Assembly: GCA_959606905.1 (NCBI GenBank)
Contig: CAUHML010000079.1
Span: forward strand, 1-13,641
Source: an uncultured Bacteroides sp.
GTDB taxonomy: Bacteria; Bacteroidota; Bacteroidia; Bacteroidales; Bacteroidaceae
Direction of reading: 5' to 3'
Length of the DNA: 13,641 nucleotides
Position numbers and translations under genes: made by a program. The notes under the pieces are model-generated. The model worked only from the letters and a program-made list of their open reading frames with translations. It ran no database searches and was not told the origin of the DNA. Below are positions 1 to 8,229 of this stretch, in pieces; positions within the stretch are counted from its first letter, which is position 1, and each line of letters starts with the position of its first letter.

Positions 1-1055
1 AACAGGCTGAAGTACAGGGCTTCCTGCCTATCTGGGGACTTTGGGGAAAAGAAACATATACCATGATTGGCAACCACGGTGTTTCAGTTATCGCCGAAGC
101 TTACCGCAAAGGCTTCCGAGGCTTTGATGCCGAACGTGCCTTCAATGTTATCAAAAATACCCAAACCGTATCTCATAAACTGAAATCCGATTGGGAAACT
201 TATATGAAATACGGTTATTTCCCTACTGACTTGATTAAGACAGAATCAGTATCCTCTACGCTGGAATCGGTATATGATGATTACGCCGCAGCCGATATGG
301 CCCAACGTATGGGTAAAGAGGAAGATGCCGCTTATTTTGCCAAACGTGCCGATTTTTATAAGAACCTGTTCGATACTGAAACGCAATTCATGCGTCCCCG
401 CAATGCTGACGGGAGTTGGAAATCTCCTTTCAACCCTAGTCAGGTTGCCCACATGGAAAGTACCGGTGGAGACTATACCGAAGGTAATGCATGGCAGTAC
501 ACTTGGCATGTGCAACATGATGTGCCGGGGCTTATTGAGTTATTCGGCGGAGAACAAGCATTCTTAAACAAATTGGATTCTTTATTCACCTTGAAACTGG
601 AAACCACCCAGGCAGATGTTACCGGCTTGATCGGTCAATACGCACACGGCAATGAACCCAGCCATCACATTACTTATTTATATACGTTGGCAGGTCGCCC
701 CGAACGTACCCAAGAACTGATCCGTGAAATCTTTGATACGCAATATCATCCCGAACCCGACGGACTCTGTGGCAATGATGACTGCGGACAGATGTCAGCA
801 TGGTATATGTTCTCTGCTATGGGGTTCTATCCGGTAGATCCGGTAAGTGGCAATTATGTATTCGGCGCCCCACAAATGCCTGAAATTGTATTGAACCTGG
901 CCGATGGAAAGACTTTCACGATCATTGCCGAAGGATTATCAAAGGAACACAAGTATGTTGACAGTATTACACTGAACGGTGAACCTTATACAAAGAATTA
1001 TATCTCGCATGAAGATATCCTAAAGGGCGGGACTTTGGTGTATAAGATGAAATAA
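1..1055 (+). CDS. GH92 family alpha-mannosidase, C-terminal part (5' end outside window)
   Basis: Exo-acting alpha-mannosidase of glycoside hydrolase family 92, calcium-dependent enzymes that remove mannose from host or yeast mannan-type glycans. The open frame runs in from the left edge (first full codon at base 3), so the ATG at 63 is internal. About 350 residues are visible, all from the (alpha/alpha)6 catalytic domain; the N-terminal beta-sandwich and any signal peptide are off the window. Recognisable family blocks are LPIWGLWGKET near the edge, EGNAWQYTW (Glu at 480-482, the expected general acid position), NEPSHH (651-668) and GNDDCGQMSAWYMFSAMGFYP (from 771), which carries the acidic residues expected to act as base. 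The protein ends GGTLVYKMK, apparently a few residues shorter than usual for the family. The catalytic blocks are intact, so I expect an active enzyme. Which mannose linkage it cuts cannot be read from this fragment. A strong hairpin follows the stop, so it is probably the last gene of its unit. Confidence 0.93.
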   Translation, partial: QAEVQGFLPIWGLWGKETYTMIGNHGVSVIAEAYRKGFRGFDAERAFNVIKNTQTVSHKLKSDWETYMKYGYFPTDLIKTESVSSTLESVYDDYAAADMAQRMGKEEDAAYFAKRADFYKNLFDTETQFMRPRNADGSWKSPFNPSQVAHMESTGGDYTEGNAWQYTWHVQHDVPGLIELFGGEQAFLNKLDSLFTLKLETTQADVTGLIGQYAHGNEPSHHITYLYTLAGRPERTQELIREIFDTQYHPEPDGLCGNDDCGQMSAWYMFSAMGFYPVDPVSGNYVFGAPQMPEIVLNLADGKTFTIIAEGLSKEHKYVDSITLNGEPYTKNYISHEDILKGGTLVYKMK

Positions 1056-1071
1056 GGAATCTACCTCATTA

Positions 1072-1120
1072 CAGGAAGAGGGTATGTATAGCTGGAGCCG
1101 ACTGTCATACCCTCTTCCTG
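1072..1120 (+). terminator. Hairpin terminator after the GH92 gene
   Basis: A perfect 15-bp inverted repeat: CAGGAAGAGGGTATG (1072-1086) pairs with CATACCCTCTTCCTG (1106-1120) around a 19-base loop, 17 bp after the GH92 stop codon. The following bases are T-rich (CTTTCTGTTC...) but not a clean T tract. The position and stem strength fit a rho-independent terminator. A protein-binding palindrome is less likely because of the long loop. Confidence 0.7.
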
Positions 1121-1305
1121 CTTTCTGTTCCTGATGCTTTTCAAAGGATCATAATGCTCCAGGTATTTATGCCCTTATCCATGAAACATGATCATTATCA
1201 GCATAACTTCTGTTTTAGATATCTTGTAATTGCCATATTAAATTGTTGCCATGAACCATGTCAAGTCAGAACATAATATAATAGGCAAAACAAAAATACA
1301 ACTCT

Positions 1306-1314
1306 TATATTTGC
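1306..1314 (+). promoter_or_regulatory. Candidate Bacteroides-type -7 box for the ATPase gene
   Basis: TATATTTGC matches the Bacteroides -7 consensus TAnnTTTG plus pyrimidine exactly. It would start transcription near 1320, about 50 bases before the ATG at 1374. I see no TTTG-like -33 element about 20 bases upstream (the stretch there is A/G-rich), so the promoter may be weak, activator-dependent or a chance match in AT-rich DNA. Confidence 0.35.
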
Positions 1315-1329
1315 TCAATCCAAACTTTA

Positions 1330-1361
1330 TTGCGTTATTTGCGTTACATGTTTTATGTAAC
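1330..1361 (+). promoter_or_regulatory. Tandem 9-mer plus inverted repeat in the ATPase leader
   Basis: Two adjacent 9-mers, TTGCGTTAT (1330-1338) and TTGCGTTAC (1339-1347), differ only in the last base. The second overlaps the left arm of a perfect inverted repeat, GTTACAT (1343-1349) and ATGTAAC (1355-1361), with a 5-base loop. The block ends 12 bases before the ATG at 1374. It could be an operator, possibly for the winged-helix protein encoded just downstream, or an mRNA hairpin that affects translation. The function is inferred; the repeats are seen directly. Confidence 0.4.
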
Positions 1362-1373
1362 ATAAAAACTGCA

Positions 1374-2504
1374 ATGAAGAGTATTTCTACTAATCCATTT
1401 TTAATAACCGGTTACCAAGGGCCCGACTATTTCTGTGACCGCGAAAAAGAAACAGCTTCTTTAATGTCAGCATTAAAGAATGGCAGAAATATTACATTAA
1501 TCAGTCCGCGCCGTATGGGAAAGACAGGACTAATAAAGAATGTATTTTACTATATTCAAAAAGAAAATAAATCTGCCGCCTGTTTTTATCTGGATATATT
1601 TTCAACCCAGAATCTTCAGGAGTTTGTATCTCTACTGGGACGAAGTGTGTTGGGGAAATTAGATACCTTATCACAGAGTACCTTAAAATCGCTATTCTCA
1701 TTCTTTAAAAGTTGCCGTCCGGTCATCAGCGCCGATGAAATTACAGGAATGCCATCTGTAACACTCGACTTTATTCCGGAACGTTCAGAAGAAACCTTGA
1801 AAGAGATTTTCACTTACCTAAACCAATCGGGAGTAGAATGTTATATAGCCATTGACGAATTCCAGCAAATAATGGAATATCCGGAGAAAGGAGTGGAAGG
1901 CCTGTTGAGATCGTATATCCAGTTCACCCCGAATGTGCATTTTATCTTTTCGGGCAGCAAAAAGCATTTGATGGAGTCTATCTTCTTTTCCATCAAAAGA
2001 CCTTTTTACCAATCTACGCAGAAACTTTTCCTGGCCCCTATTCCTTATACTCCTTACCGGGAGTTTGCCAAGAAACTGTTTGATGAAAAGAAAAAAACTT
2101 TGCAGGAAGATATCTTCCATGAAATTTATCAATCGGTAAAAGGACATACGTGGTATATGCAATATCTTTTAAACAGATTGTATTCATTGCCACAGCAGAC
2201 TCCGACCATAGAGCTGTTGCATACACTCATCCAGGAAATCATACAGGAGGAAGAATATACTTATCAAACCTATTTCCAGTTTTTAACTTCCAATCAGATT
2301 CAGTTGCTGAAAGCTATAGCCAAAGAGGAAATTGTAAATGAGATTAACAGTGCCACATTCATAAAGAAATATGATTTAAAAGGAGCCAGCAGCATAAATG
2401 TAGCATTAAAGTCTTTAATTAATAAGGAGTTTGTCTTAAAAGAGCAGCAAGGATATATAGTATACGATCGTTTTTTGGCAATTTGGCTCAAAGGACTAGT
2501 ATGA
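1374..2504 (+). CDS. AAA/MNS-type (archaeal ATPase-like) ATP-binding protein with C-terminal winged helix
   Basis: Cytoplasmic P-loop ATPase of the archaeal-ATPase/MNS STAND-like group, common in Bacteroidales but mostly without a known role. Counting from the ATG at 1374 (376 residues): a family-typical opening with NPF and YFCDRE (residues 7-24), Walker A SPRRMGKT (44-51, first Gly replaced by Ser), Walker B YIAIDEF (157-163) with the catalytic Glu, and FIFSGSKKHLM (190-200) in the sensor region. The last 70 or so residues look like a winged helix-turn-helix. The frame stays open back to an ATG at 1251, but those extra 41 residues lack family features and would span the -7 box and repeats of the leader, so I prefer 1374. 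No signal peptide or membrane segment is visible. The exported protein gene follows 21 bp later and probably shares the transcript. Possible roles are nucleotide-gated signalling or defence; neither is shown by the sequence. Confidence 0.86.
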   Translation: MKSISTNPFLITGYQGPDYFCDREKETASLMSALKNGRNITLISPRRMGKTGLIKNVFYYIQKENKSAACFYLDIFSTQNLQEFVSLLGRSVLGKLDTLSQSTLKSLFSFFKSCRPVISADEITGMPSVTLDFIPERSEETLKEIFTYLNQSGVECYIAIDEFQQIMEYPEKGVEGLLRSYIQFTPNVHFIFSGSKKHLMESIFFSIKRPFYQSTQKLFLAPIPYTPYREFAKKLFDEKKKTLQEDIFHEIYQSVKGHTWYMQYLLNRLYSLPQQTPTIELLHTLIQEIIQEEEYTYQTYFQFLTSNQIQLLKAIAKEEIVNEINSATFIKKYDLKGASSINVALKSLINKEFVLKEQQGYIVYDRFLAIWLKGLV

Positions 2505-2525
2505 ATAATTAAAATCTCCATCACT

Positions 2526-3167
2526 ATGAATACAAAAGGAATTCTTATTGCAATTCTGGCATTGGGAAGCATAACGTTGATAAATGCCCAACAACCTGCC
2601 GGCTATTTCTTCAAGGAATTTACTCCAGGAAAAGTTTTATTGAAAAACAAACAGTTTGCCAAAGGGAAATTTAACTATGACTGTATAAACAAGGAAATGC
2701 ATTTTTTGAATGAATCGACAGACATGGTTATAGAGAATTTGGAAGATATTGATACAGTAGTCATTGATATACACCGCTTTATTCCGTTTGAGGGACATTT
2801 TATGGAAGTGATGACTGATCAGCATACCACTCTTTTTATAGACTGGAAAGTAAAGCCAAAAGATATCGGGAAGAAAGGAGCTATGGGAACAGTTACTCAT
2901 GGCAGTGTTCAAGCAATTGATGTCAATACACGCTTCCAACGTGTTAACGGTGAACAGAATTTAGACCTTTCGGTCTATAAAATGGTAACGGAAAATGTTT
3001 ATTACACTCAGATTAAAGGCAAGTTGAGAAGCTTTCGAAATATCCATTCACTTCTGAAATTGTATTCAAAAGATAAGCAACAACTTATCAAAGAGTTCAT
3101 TGAAACAGAAAAGATTAAGATAGAAAAGCCCAAAGATATACTAAAAGTCTTGAAACGGTTTCAATAA
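2526..3167 (+). CDS. Exported protein of unknown function
   Basis: A 213-residue protein with a clear Sec signal peptide: a short Lys-containing start, a hydrophobic core (ILIAILALGSITLI) and a likely cut after Ala21 (INA before QQP). No Cys follows, so it is not a lipoprotein; expect a periplasmic or surface-exposed soluble protein. The mature part begins with short beta-rich stretches (GKVLLKNKQFAKGKFNYD, NKEMHFL), a pattern I associate with poorly characterised Bacteroidota exported proteins. It ends in a Lys-rich, probably helical tail (IKIEKPKDILKVLKRF). I recognise no catalytic motif. It starts 21 bp after the ATPase stop with no terminator between, so the two are probably co-transcribed. 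The last sense codon and the TAA fall in the left arm of a 91-bp palindrome, so the C-terminus may have been set by insertion of that element. Confidence 0.82.
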   Translation: MNTKGILIAILALGSITLINAQQPAGYFFKEFTPGKVLLKNKQFAKGKFNYDCINKEMHFLNESTDMVIENLEDIDTVVIDIHRFIPFEGHFMEVMTDQHTTLFIDWKVKPKDIGKKGAMGTVTHGSVQAIDVNTRFQRVNGEQNLDLSVYKMVTENVYYTQIKGKLRSFRNIHSLLKLYSKDKQQLIKEFIETEKIKIEKPKDILKVLKRFQ

Positions 3168-3253
3168 AAGAAGGTGTCCGAAAAGTGAAGTGCCCTCTAA
3201 AAGTTTTATGTCTAACTTTTGGAGGCTGTCCATTTCAGACACCTTCTTTTATT
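3163..3253. repeat. 91-bp nested palindrome between convergent genes (two-way terminator, possibly a MITE-like insertion)
   Basis: The outer arms are a perfect 16-bp inverted repeat, AATAAAAGAAGGTGTC (3163-3178) against GACACCTTCTTTTATT (3238-3253). Inside, CCTCTAAAAGTT (3194-3205) pairs with AACTTTTGGAGG (3214-3225) with one G-T wobble. The parts between the arms are also partly complementary, so most of the 91 bp can fold into one long hairpin. It sits exactly where plus-strand and minus-strand genes converge and has T-rich flanks on both strands, which fits a bidirectional terminator. It is larger and more layered than a normal terminator, so a small palindromic mobile element is an alternative. 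From memory, the inner CTCCAAAAGTTAGACA sequence resembles the ends of some IS3-type elements; I could not check this. Confidence 0.7.
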
Positions 3254-3267
3254 ATATAACTAATACT

Positions 3268-4857
3268 TTATTTTCCTCCACTAGATTCATATCCTGGTGT
3301 CTGCTTCAATGCCGAATTATTAGTCAATGTATTCTTATCAATAGGCCAAAGCAAACGGGTTGCTTCTGCTGTAGTATGTTCCAATACATATTCATCACCT
3401 GCTAAGCGCAGATCATACCAACGTTTTCCTTCAACCATAAACTCACGCATACGTTCTTTTAGAACAGCTTCCATTGCACCGGCATTATCCGGTTTTACAG
3501 ACTTATTATCCGCATAAAGTGCGGCATCATTATCATTGGGATATTGTACTTCCGGATGTGCATTAAAATAATCTTCACCATAGGCACGTTTACGTACTGC
3601 ATTAATTTCTTCCACAGGGTCCTCTCCTAAAAAAGCCTTAGCTTGAGCTAACAACAACAAGCAATCTGCATACCGATAAACAGGATAATCATCCAATGGA
3701 CTACGCGTATCAGCCCCATCAAGCAATGTACCCAAAAACTTGGCCGGATACAACCCATAAAGAGATAAAGTTCCATCTTCCTTTTTTTCATAAGCAGCCT
3801 GAAGTGTGCTTCGCTTACGGGTATCGTTATCATTAAAGCATTTAGTATACACATCCTTATTAACCGGGTAACGGATCGTACCATTCACTTTCACTTTATC
3901 ACCCAATGAACTAATGGGATTACCATTCTCATCCATATATCCGAATAATATATTTTGCTGTGGAAACATATTATTATTATATGTTACATCCCCCCACATA
4001 TTATATTCATCGCGTGCATTGCGAATCGCAAATATTATCTCTTTATTATTCTTGTTATCATAAGAAAATACTTCAGAGAAATCCTCCAACAAACCAAATT
4101 TATCGGTTTGATTTCTCACTTCCTGCAATGCATTTTTCGCTGTTGTATAATCTTCGTTACCACCTCCCATGTGTTTTCCTCTCCACATATATACTTCACC
4201 CTTCAACATCATGGTAGCTGCTTTAGACCAAAAATAACGCTGAGAATCATTTCTAAACCCATAATTATCCCCAAAAGCAGTTTCTGAAGCCTGTAAATCA
4301 TCAACAATCAATTTCATTACGTCAGCAGCAGAAGAAGCTGGTCTTGCTAAATTTCCAAGATCCAAGCTCGACCCTTCCGAGAAATCGGTCCATATCACTA
4401 CATCTCCATAAGATCGTAACAACTGAAAGTAAAGGAAAGCACGGATACCATAAACTTCGCCCAGATAATATTTCTTGGTACTTTCATTCATCGACATACC
4501 TTCCACCTTGTTTATCATCAGATTAGCCTGATTAATCACCTCATATAAATTTCCAAAATTAGAAACAACCGTATTCACATCGTTCAAACTGTTGTTCCAC
4601 ATACGTTCATTACCCTGGGTAGCACTACCAAATGTTGACTCTCCAAAATAATAATCCGCACGAGGTTCTCCAAAAAGAAAAATGCTATAACTACATTTCT
4701 CTCTAAACTTAGAATGTAACCCCACATTAAAAGCATCCACCTGTGCTTCTGTCTGCCAATATTTATTATCGGCAATACTACTTATTGGCTCCAAATCCAA
4801 AGAATTACACCCGGTAAAAGCTATGCCAACCATTAAATATGCTAATATTTTTTTCAT
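3268..4857 (-). CDS. SusD/RagB-family surface glycan-binding lipoprotein (pair 1)
   Basis: Outer-membrane lipoprotein of the SusD/RagB family (529 residues). It acts as the hinged lid over its SusC barrel and captures oligosaccharide for TonB-driven import. A lipoprotein signal peptide is clear: MKKILAYLMVGIAFTGC with the lipobox Cys at residue 17, followed by the family start LDLEP (from residue 20) and NKYWQT. The helical TPR-like core includes GEVYGIRAFLYFQLLRSYGD. The conserved C-terminal part shows EGKRWYDLR (476-484), LLWPI (502-506) and QTPGY (519-523), so the protein is full length with no frame break. It starts 15 bp after its SusC partner's stop, so the two are cotranscribed. No glycosidase or surface-binding gene follows before the convergent palindrome, so the substrate is unknown; SusD binding sites are not predictable by eye. 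Confidence 0.97.
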   Translation of the reverse strand: MKKILAYLMVGIAFTGCNSLDLEPISSIADNKYWQTEAQVDAFNVGLHSKFREKCSYSIFLFGEPRADYYFGESTFGSATQGNERMWNNSLNDVNTVVSNFGNLYEVINQANLMINKVEGMSMNESTKKYYLGEVYGIRAFLYFQLLRSYGDVVIWTDFSEGSSLDLGNLARPASSAADVMKLIVDDLQASETAFGDNYGFRNDSQRYFWSKAATMMLKGEVYMWRGKHMGGGNEDYTTAKNALQEVRNQTDKFGLLEDFSEVFSYDNKNNKEIIFAIRNARDEYNMWGDVTYNNNMFPQQNILFGYMDENGNPISSLGDKVKVNGTIRYPVNKDVYTKCFNDNDTRKRSTLQAAYEKKEDGTLSLYGLYPAKFLGTLLDGADTRSPLDDYPVYRYADCLLLLAQAKAFLGEDPVEEINAVRKRAYGEDYFNAHPEVQYPNDNDAALYADNKSVKPDNAGAMEAVLKERMREFMVEGKRWYDLRLAGDEYVLEHTTAEATRLLWPIDKNTLTNNSALKQTPGYESSGGK

Positions 4858-4872
4858 AATGAGTCTTGTTGA

Positions 4873-7800
4873 TTAAAATGAAACAGATAAACCAAATAAT
4901 ACAGTTCTTGGAGTAGGATAACGTCCATTATCAATACCACGACCATATTCTGTACTTACAGCCGGTTCCGGAGATGTACCTTCATAACCAGTTATATAAA
5001 ACAAATTCTGACCTGTGACATAAACAGAAGCATCCGTCATGAAACATTTACTGATTAGTGATTTCGGTAATGTATAACTTAATGTAAGCTCTCGCAAACA
5101 CAAATAATCCCCCTTTTCATAATAATGAGAATTGTTGTTATCAGCAGCAGTTAAACCATTATTAGAACGTGTGATATTCTTTTTGATATTCTGATCGCCA
5201 AAATAATATTTAGATAAATCTGTGTTCGGATTATCTTCTGTCCACATATCTTTCACATCAGTTATAATATTCCATGTGCCTTGATACTGGCCCAATGTAC
5301 GAGCCTTTAAATCATTATACAATGTATGTCCTAATGCATAATCAAAACGTCCATACAACGACCAATTTTTATAGCTGAATGTAGTAGAGAATCCACCGGT
5401 TATATTAGGAAATATATTACCAACGACATAACGGTCATATGAATCTATCACATCATTTCCATCCATATCCTCCCAACAAACATCTCCTGGTTCAATAGGT
5501 TTCCAACCTTGTTTACCTGCATATTCTGCTGCCTTACCCGGACCATACAAATTTGCGACATTATCAATTCGATTGTTTGCATATTTTTTTACATCATCCC
5601 AATCTTTAAAAATATGATTTTGTTTATAGGCAATAAGCTCACCTAACTTTCCACCTTCCTGGCGGCCGCCAACCCATACTAACTCTCCTTTATTAGGATC
5701 CCATACCTGAGCACCACCTACACGGTTATTAACCTCCTTATTGTCAGGCAATTTTATAATTTTATTAGCTACAGTAGAAAGGTTTGCTGTCATATCCCAA
5801 GTGAATCCACCTTTATTTATGATATTAGCACGTACTTCCGCTTCAAAACCAGAATTACGAAGAGTACCCAAATTAGTAGCAATCTTATCAAATCCTGTAT
5901 ACCCTGGTAAAGCAAGATCGGTAAGCAAATCTTTTGTCTTGCGATTATAATAATCCAGAATAAAGCTCAAACGATTATTGAAGAAACCAATATCAAGTCC
6001 GGCTTCAAAGCTTTGGCTCTGTTCCCAACGTAACCCTGTATTAACCAATGCACTATTGTATATACCGGTTTCACCACCATAAGGTTTCGTTGTTGCATAC
6101 TCACCATATACCGTATAATTACCTAAACCGTTCACATTACCATTCACACCATAACTAAGACGAGGTTTAAAGGTGGAAATCAAATCAGAAACGTTGGAAT
6201 CCTTCCAAAACTGCTCTTCTGTAATATTCCATCCGGCAGAAACTCCAGGGAAAAATCCCCATCTATTATCCTTCAATTTAGAAATACCATCATAACGGAA
6301 CACAACAGAAAGTAAGTATTTCATTTCATAGTTATAATTCAGACGTCCAAAACTAGAAAGTATTCGATAAGCACTCTTAGTAGTACTAGTTTCAGTGCGA
6401 GTTGCGCCTACATTTAAAGTAGGGATATCATCAGTAGGAGAATTTTGAGTTTTTGCCGCAAGCTTAAACTGATCATAAGTAAAATATTCACCCCCTAACA
6501 TGACCTCCAAATTATGCTTATCAGCAAAAGTGTCGGTATAAGTCAATGTAGCATTATATTGCTGTTGAGTATAACGTTCCTGCTCCACAGAAGCCTCACG
6601 TGTTGTATTTGTATCTTTATTCTCCAATTGGTACGCTTTATTAAATTTTTCCACCATGTAATCATAACGATACAAAGAAGCGTTACCGTTTAACACTAAT
6701 TTCTTTGGAAGAATATCCAATTTAAATCCTATATTATAAGTGCTTTTATTCGTTCCGTCAGAATACAGTAATTTATCTCTGAAATAAGCGGGATTACCAT
6801 CGGAAATATTAGTATCAGCCGAATTAGGACTACCATCCTCATTCCAAGGATTCCAAGTAGGACGCATACCACGTGTACGATAAAAGAACTCATAAGTACC
6901 TGTCCATGACAATGTAGGCTGTGTAGACCAGGAATAAGTAGTTCCTGCATTTATTGTCAAAAATGGGAAGAGCTTATAGGAGCCGTTCAAGGAGCCATTA
7001 AAACGTTGATAACCAGTTCCAACGACCTGACCATCCTCATCATAATACCCTAAACTGGCAGCAAAAGTTCCTTTATCATTTCCACCATTGATACTGATAT
7101 AATGATCTTGCATCAACGCAGGTGAATTAAAAATCTCATCATCCATAGCTCCATGATAATCTTTATAAACCAACTGTTTACCAGAGTAAGGATCAGTCAT
7201 CGTCTGCCATCCTTGATTCACCAAATCCTCATTGCCTTCCAAATAACGTACATCATAGTTATTTTTAGTTGTACCACAACCATTCTGAGTATCAGGATTC
7301 CATCCATCACTATATCCTGCTACCGCTTGGTTAGCATTTTTAAATCCTAGTCGAGTATAATACAAATAATCACCAGCATTCAGATATTCATATCCTTTGC
7401 GGGCAAAGTTCATACCCATCTTGAATTTATAATTAACATCTACTTTTCCCTCTTTACCTTTTTTCGTTTCAATCAAGATAACACCCCCATTAGCACGAGC
7501 ACCATAGATAGCCGTCGATGCAGCATCCTTCAAAACCTGGATAGATTCTATATCCGAGGAGTTAATATCTGCCATATTATTACGCACTATTCCATCAACA
7601 ATAATTAATGCGGCACTATTATCCCCCGTAATTGTTGCTCCCCCACGCAAAGTTATATTAGGTGAGCTACCTGGCTGCCCTGTAGTATTGACAACACGTA
7701 ATCCCGATACAGATCCTTGTAATGACTGTCCCACATTACTATAAGCCGCCTTCTTTAAGACCTGGTCATCCATTTTAGTAATAGCAGTAGTCAAAGCTGC

Positions 7801-8193
7801 ACGTTTTTGAGAACCACCATAGCCGACAACAACAACTTCATCCAAAGTTTGAGTATCATCTTTCAAAATAACATTCAGCGGAGTTCCATTCCATTTCATT
7901 TCTTGAGTGATATAACCAACGAAAGAAATCTGAATAACATCTCCATTCTTTACATCATTTAAAGTGAAATTACCATCAAAATCTGTGATGGTACCATTGG
8001 TAGTTCCTTTTACTACCACAGATGCACCAATAACAGTTTCCCCTGTAGCATCTTTGACAACACCTGTACAAGTTCCACTCTGTTGTGTGATTTTCAAATC
8101 GGTAACGCCGGGACTGGCAACCGCGTATGCTGCTCCGGTAGAGGCACCCATTAGGAACAGCATCATGCTGACTGATTTTAGTCGTTTTAACAT
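4873..8193 (-). CDS. SusC/RagA-family TonB-dependent outer-membrane transporter (pair 1)
   Basis: Complete SusC-like transporter (1106 residues) that imports ligands handed over by the adjacent SusD. Order of parts: signal peptide 1-23 ending AYA; a carboxypeptidase-regulatory-like beta domain about 41-118 (GVVKDATGETVIGASVVVKG to LNVIL); the Bacteroidota TonB-box-like segment QTLDEVVVVGYG (115-126); the plug domain about 133-245 with TLRG and IQVLKDAASTAIYGARANGG; then the 22-strand barrel to the terminal Phe in FGLSVSF. There is no N-terminal STN domain, so signalling through an ECF sigma/anti-sigma pair is not expected. An acidic calcium-loop-like motif, DMDGNDVIDSYD, lies at 909-920. The start at 8193 fits the signal peptide. 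A -7-like box and leader hairpin lie 35-85 bp upstream. The protein keeps all family blocks and looks functional. The substrate is not deducible. Confidence 0.97.
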   Translation of the reverse strand: MLKRLKSVSMMLFLMGASTGAAYAVASPGVTDLKITQQSGTCTGVVKDATGETVIGASVVVKGTTNGTITDFDGNFTLNDVKNGDVIQISFVGYITQEMKWNGTPLNVILKDDTQTLDEVVVVGYGGSQKRAALTTAITKMDDQVLKKAAYSNVGQSLQGSVSGLRVVNTTGQPGSSPNITLRGGATITGDNSAALIIVDGIVRNNMADINSSDIESIQVLKDAASTAIYGARANGGVILIETKKGKEGKVDVNYKFKMGMNFARKGYEYLNAGDYLYYTRLGFKNANQAVAGYSDGWNPDTQNGCGTTKNNYDVRYLEGNEDLVNQGWQTMTDPYSGKQLVYKDYHGAMDDEIFNSPALMQDHYISINGGNDKGTFAASLGYYDEDGQVVGTGYQRFNGSLNGSYKLFPFLTINAGTTYSWSTQPTLSWTGTYEFFYRTRGMRPTWNPWNEDGSPNSADTNISDGNPAYFRDKLLYSDGTNKSTYNIGFKLDILPKKLVLNGNASLYRYDYMVEKFNKAYQLENKDTNTTREASVEQERYTQQQYNATLTYTDTFADKHNLEVMLGGEYFTYDQFKLAAKTQNSPTDDIPTLNVGATRTETSTTKSAYRILSSFGRLNYNYEMKYLLSVVFRYDGISKLKDNRWGFFPGVSAGWNITEEQFWKDSNVSDLISTFKPRLSYGVNGNVNGLGNYTVYGEYATTKPYGGETGIYNSALVNTGLRWEQSQSFEAGLDIGFFNNRLSFILDYYNRKTKDLLTDLALPGYTGFDKIATNLGTLRNSGFEAEVRANIINKGGFTWDMTANLSTVANKIIKLPDNKEVNNRVGGAQVWDPNKGELVWVGGRQEGGKLGELIAYKQNHIFKDWDDVKKYANNRIDNVANLYGPGKAAEYAGKQGWKPIEPGDVCWEDMDGNDVIDSYDRYVVGNIFPNITGGFSTTFSYKNWSLYGRFDYALGHTLYNDLKARTLGQYQGTWNIITDVKDMWTEDNPNTDLSKYYFGDQNIKKNITRSNNGLTAADNNNSHYYEKGDYLCLRELTLSYTLPKSLISKCFMTDASVYVTGQNLFYITGYEGTSPEPAVSTEYGRGIDNGRYPTPRTVLFGLSVSF

Positions 8194-8229
8194 AGCTGTG
8201 ATTCTTTAAATATTTATTAAAAATCAACC

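Noticed and set aside
63..65. ATG at 63 as the start of the GH92 gene
   Set aside because: The 20 upstream codons in frame read as conserved GH92 sequence, so this Met is internal.
1251..1373. Longer N-terminus for the ATPase starting at the ATG at 1251
   Set aside because: The extra 41 residues match no family feature, the typical NPF...YFCDRE opening follows the ATG at 1374, and the segment contains a -7-like box and repeat structures.
7964..8209. Plus-strand open frame opposite the SusC start as an antisense gene
   Set aside because: It mirrors the SusC coding frame, has no signal or family feature, and is best explained as an overlap shadow; similar open frames opposite the other genes were dismissed for the same reason.
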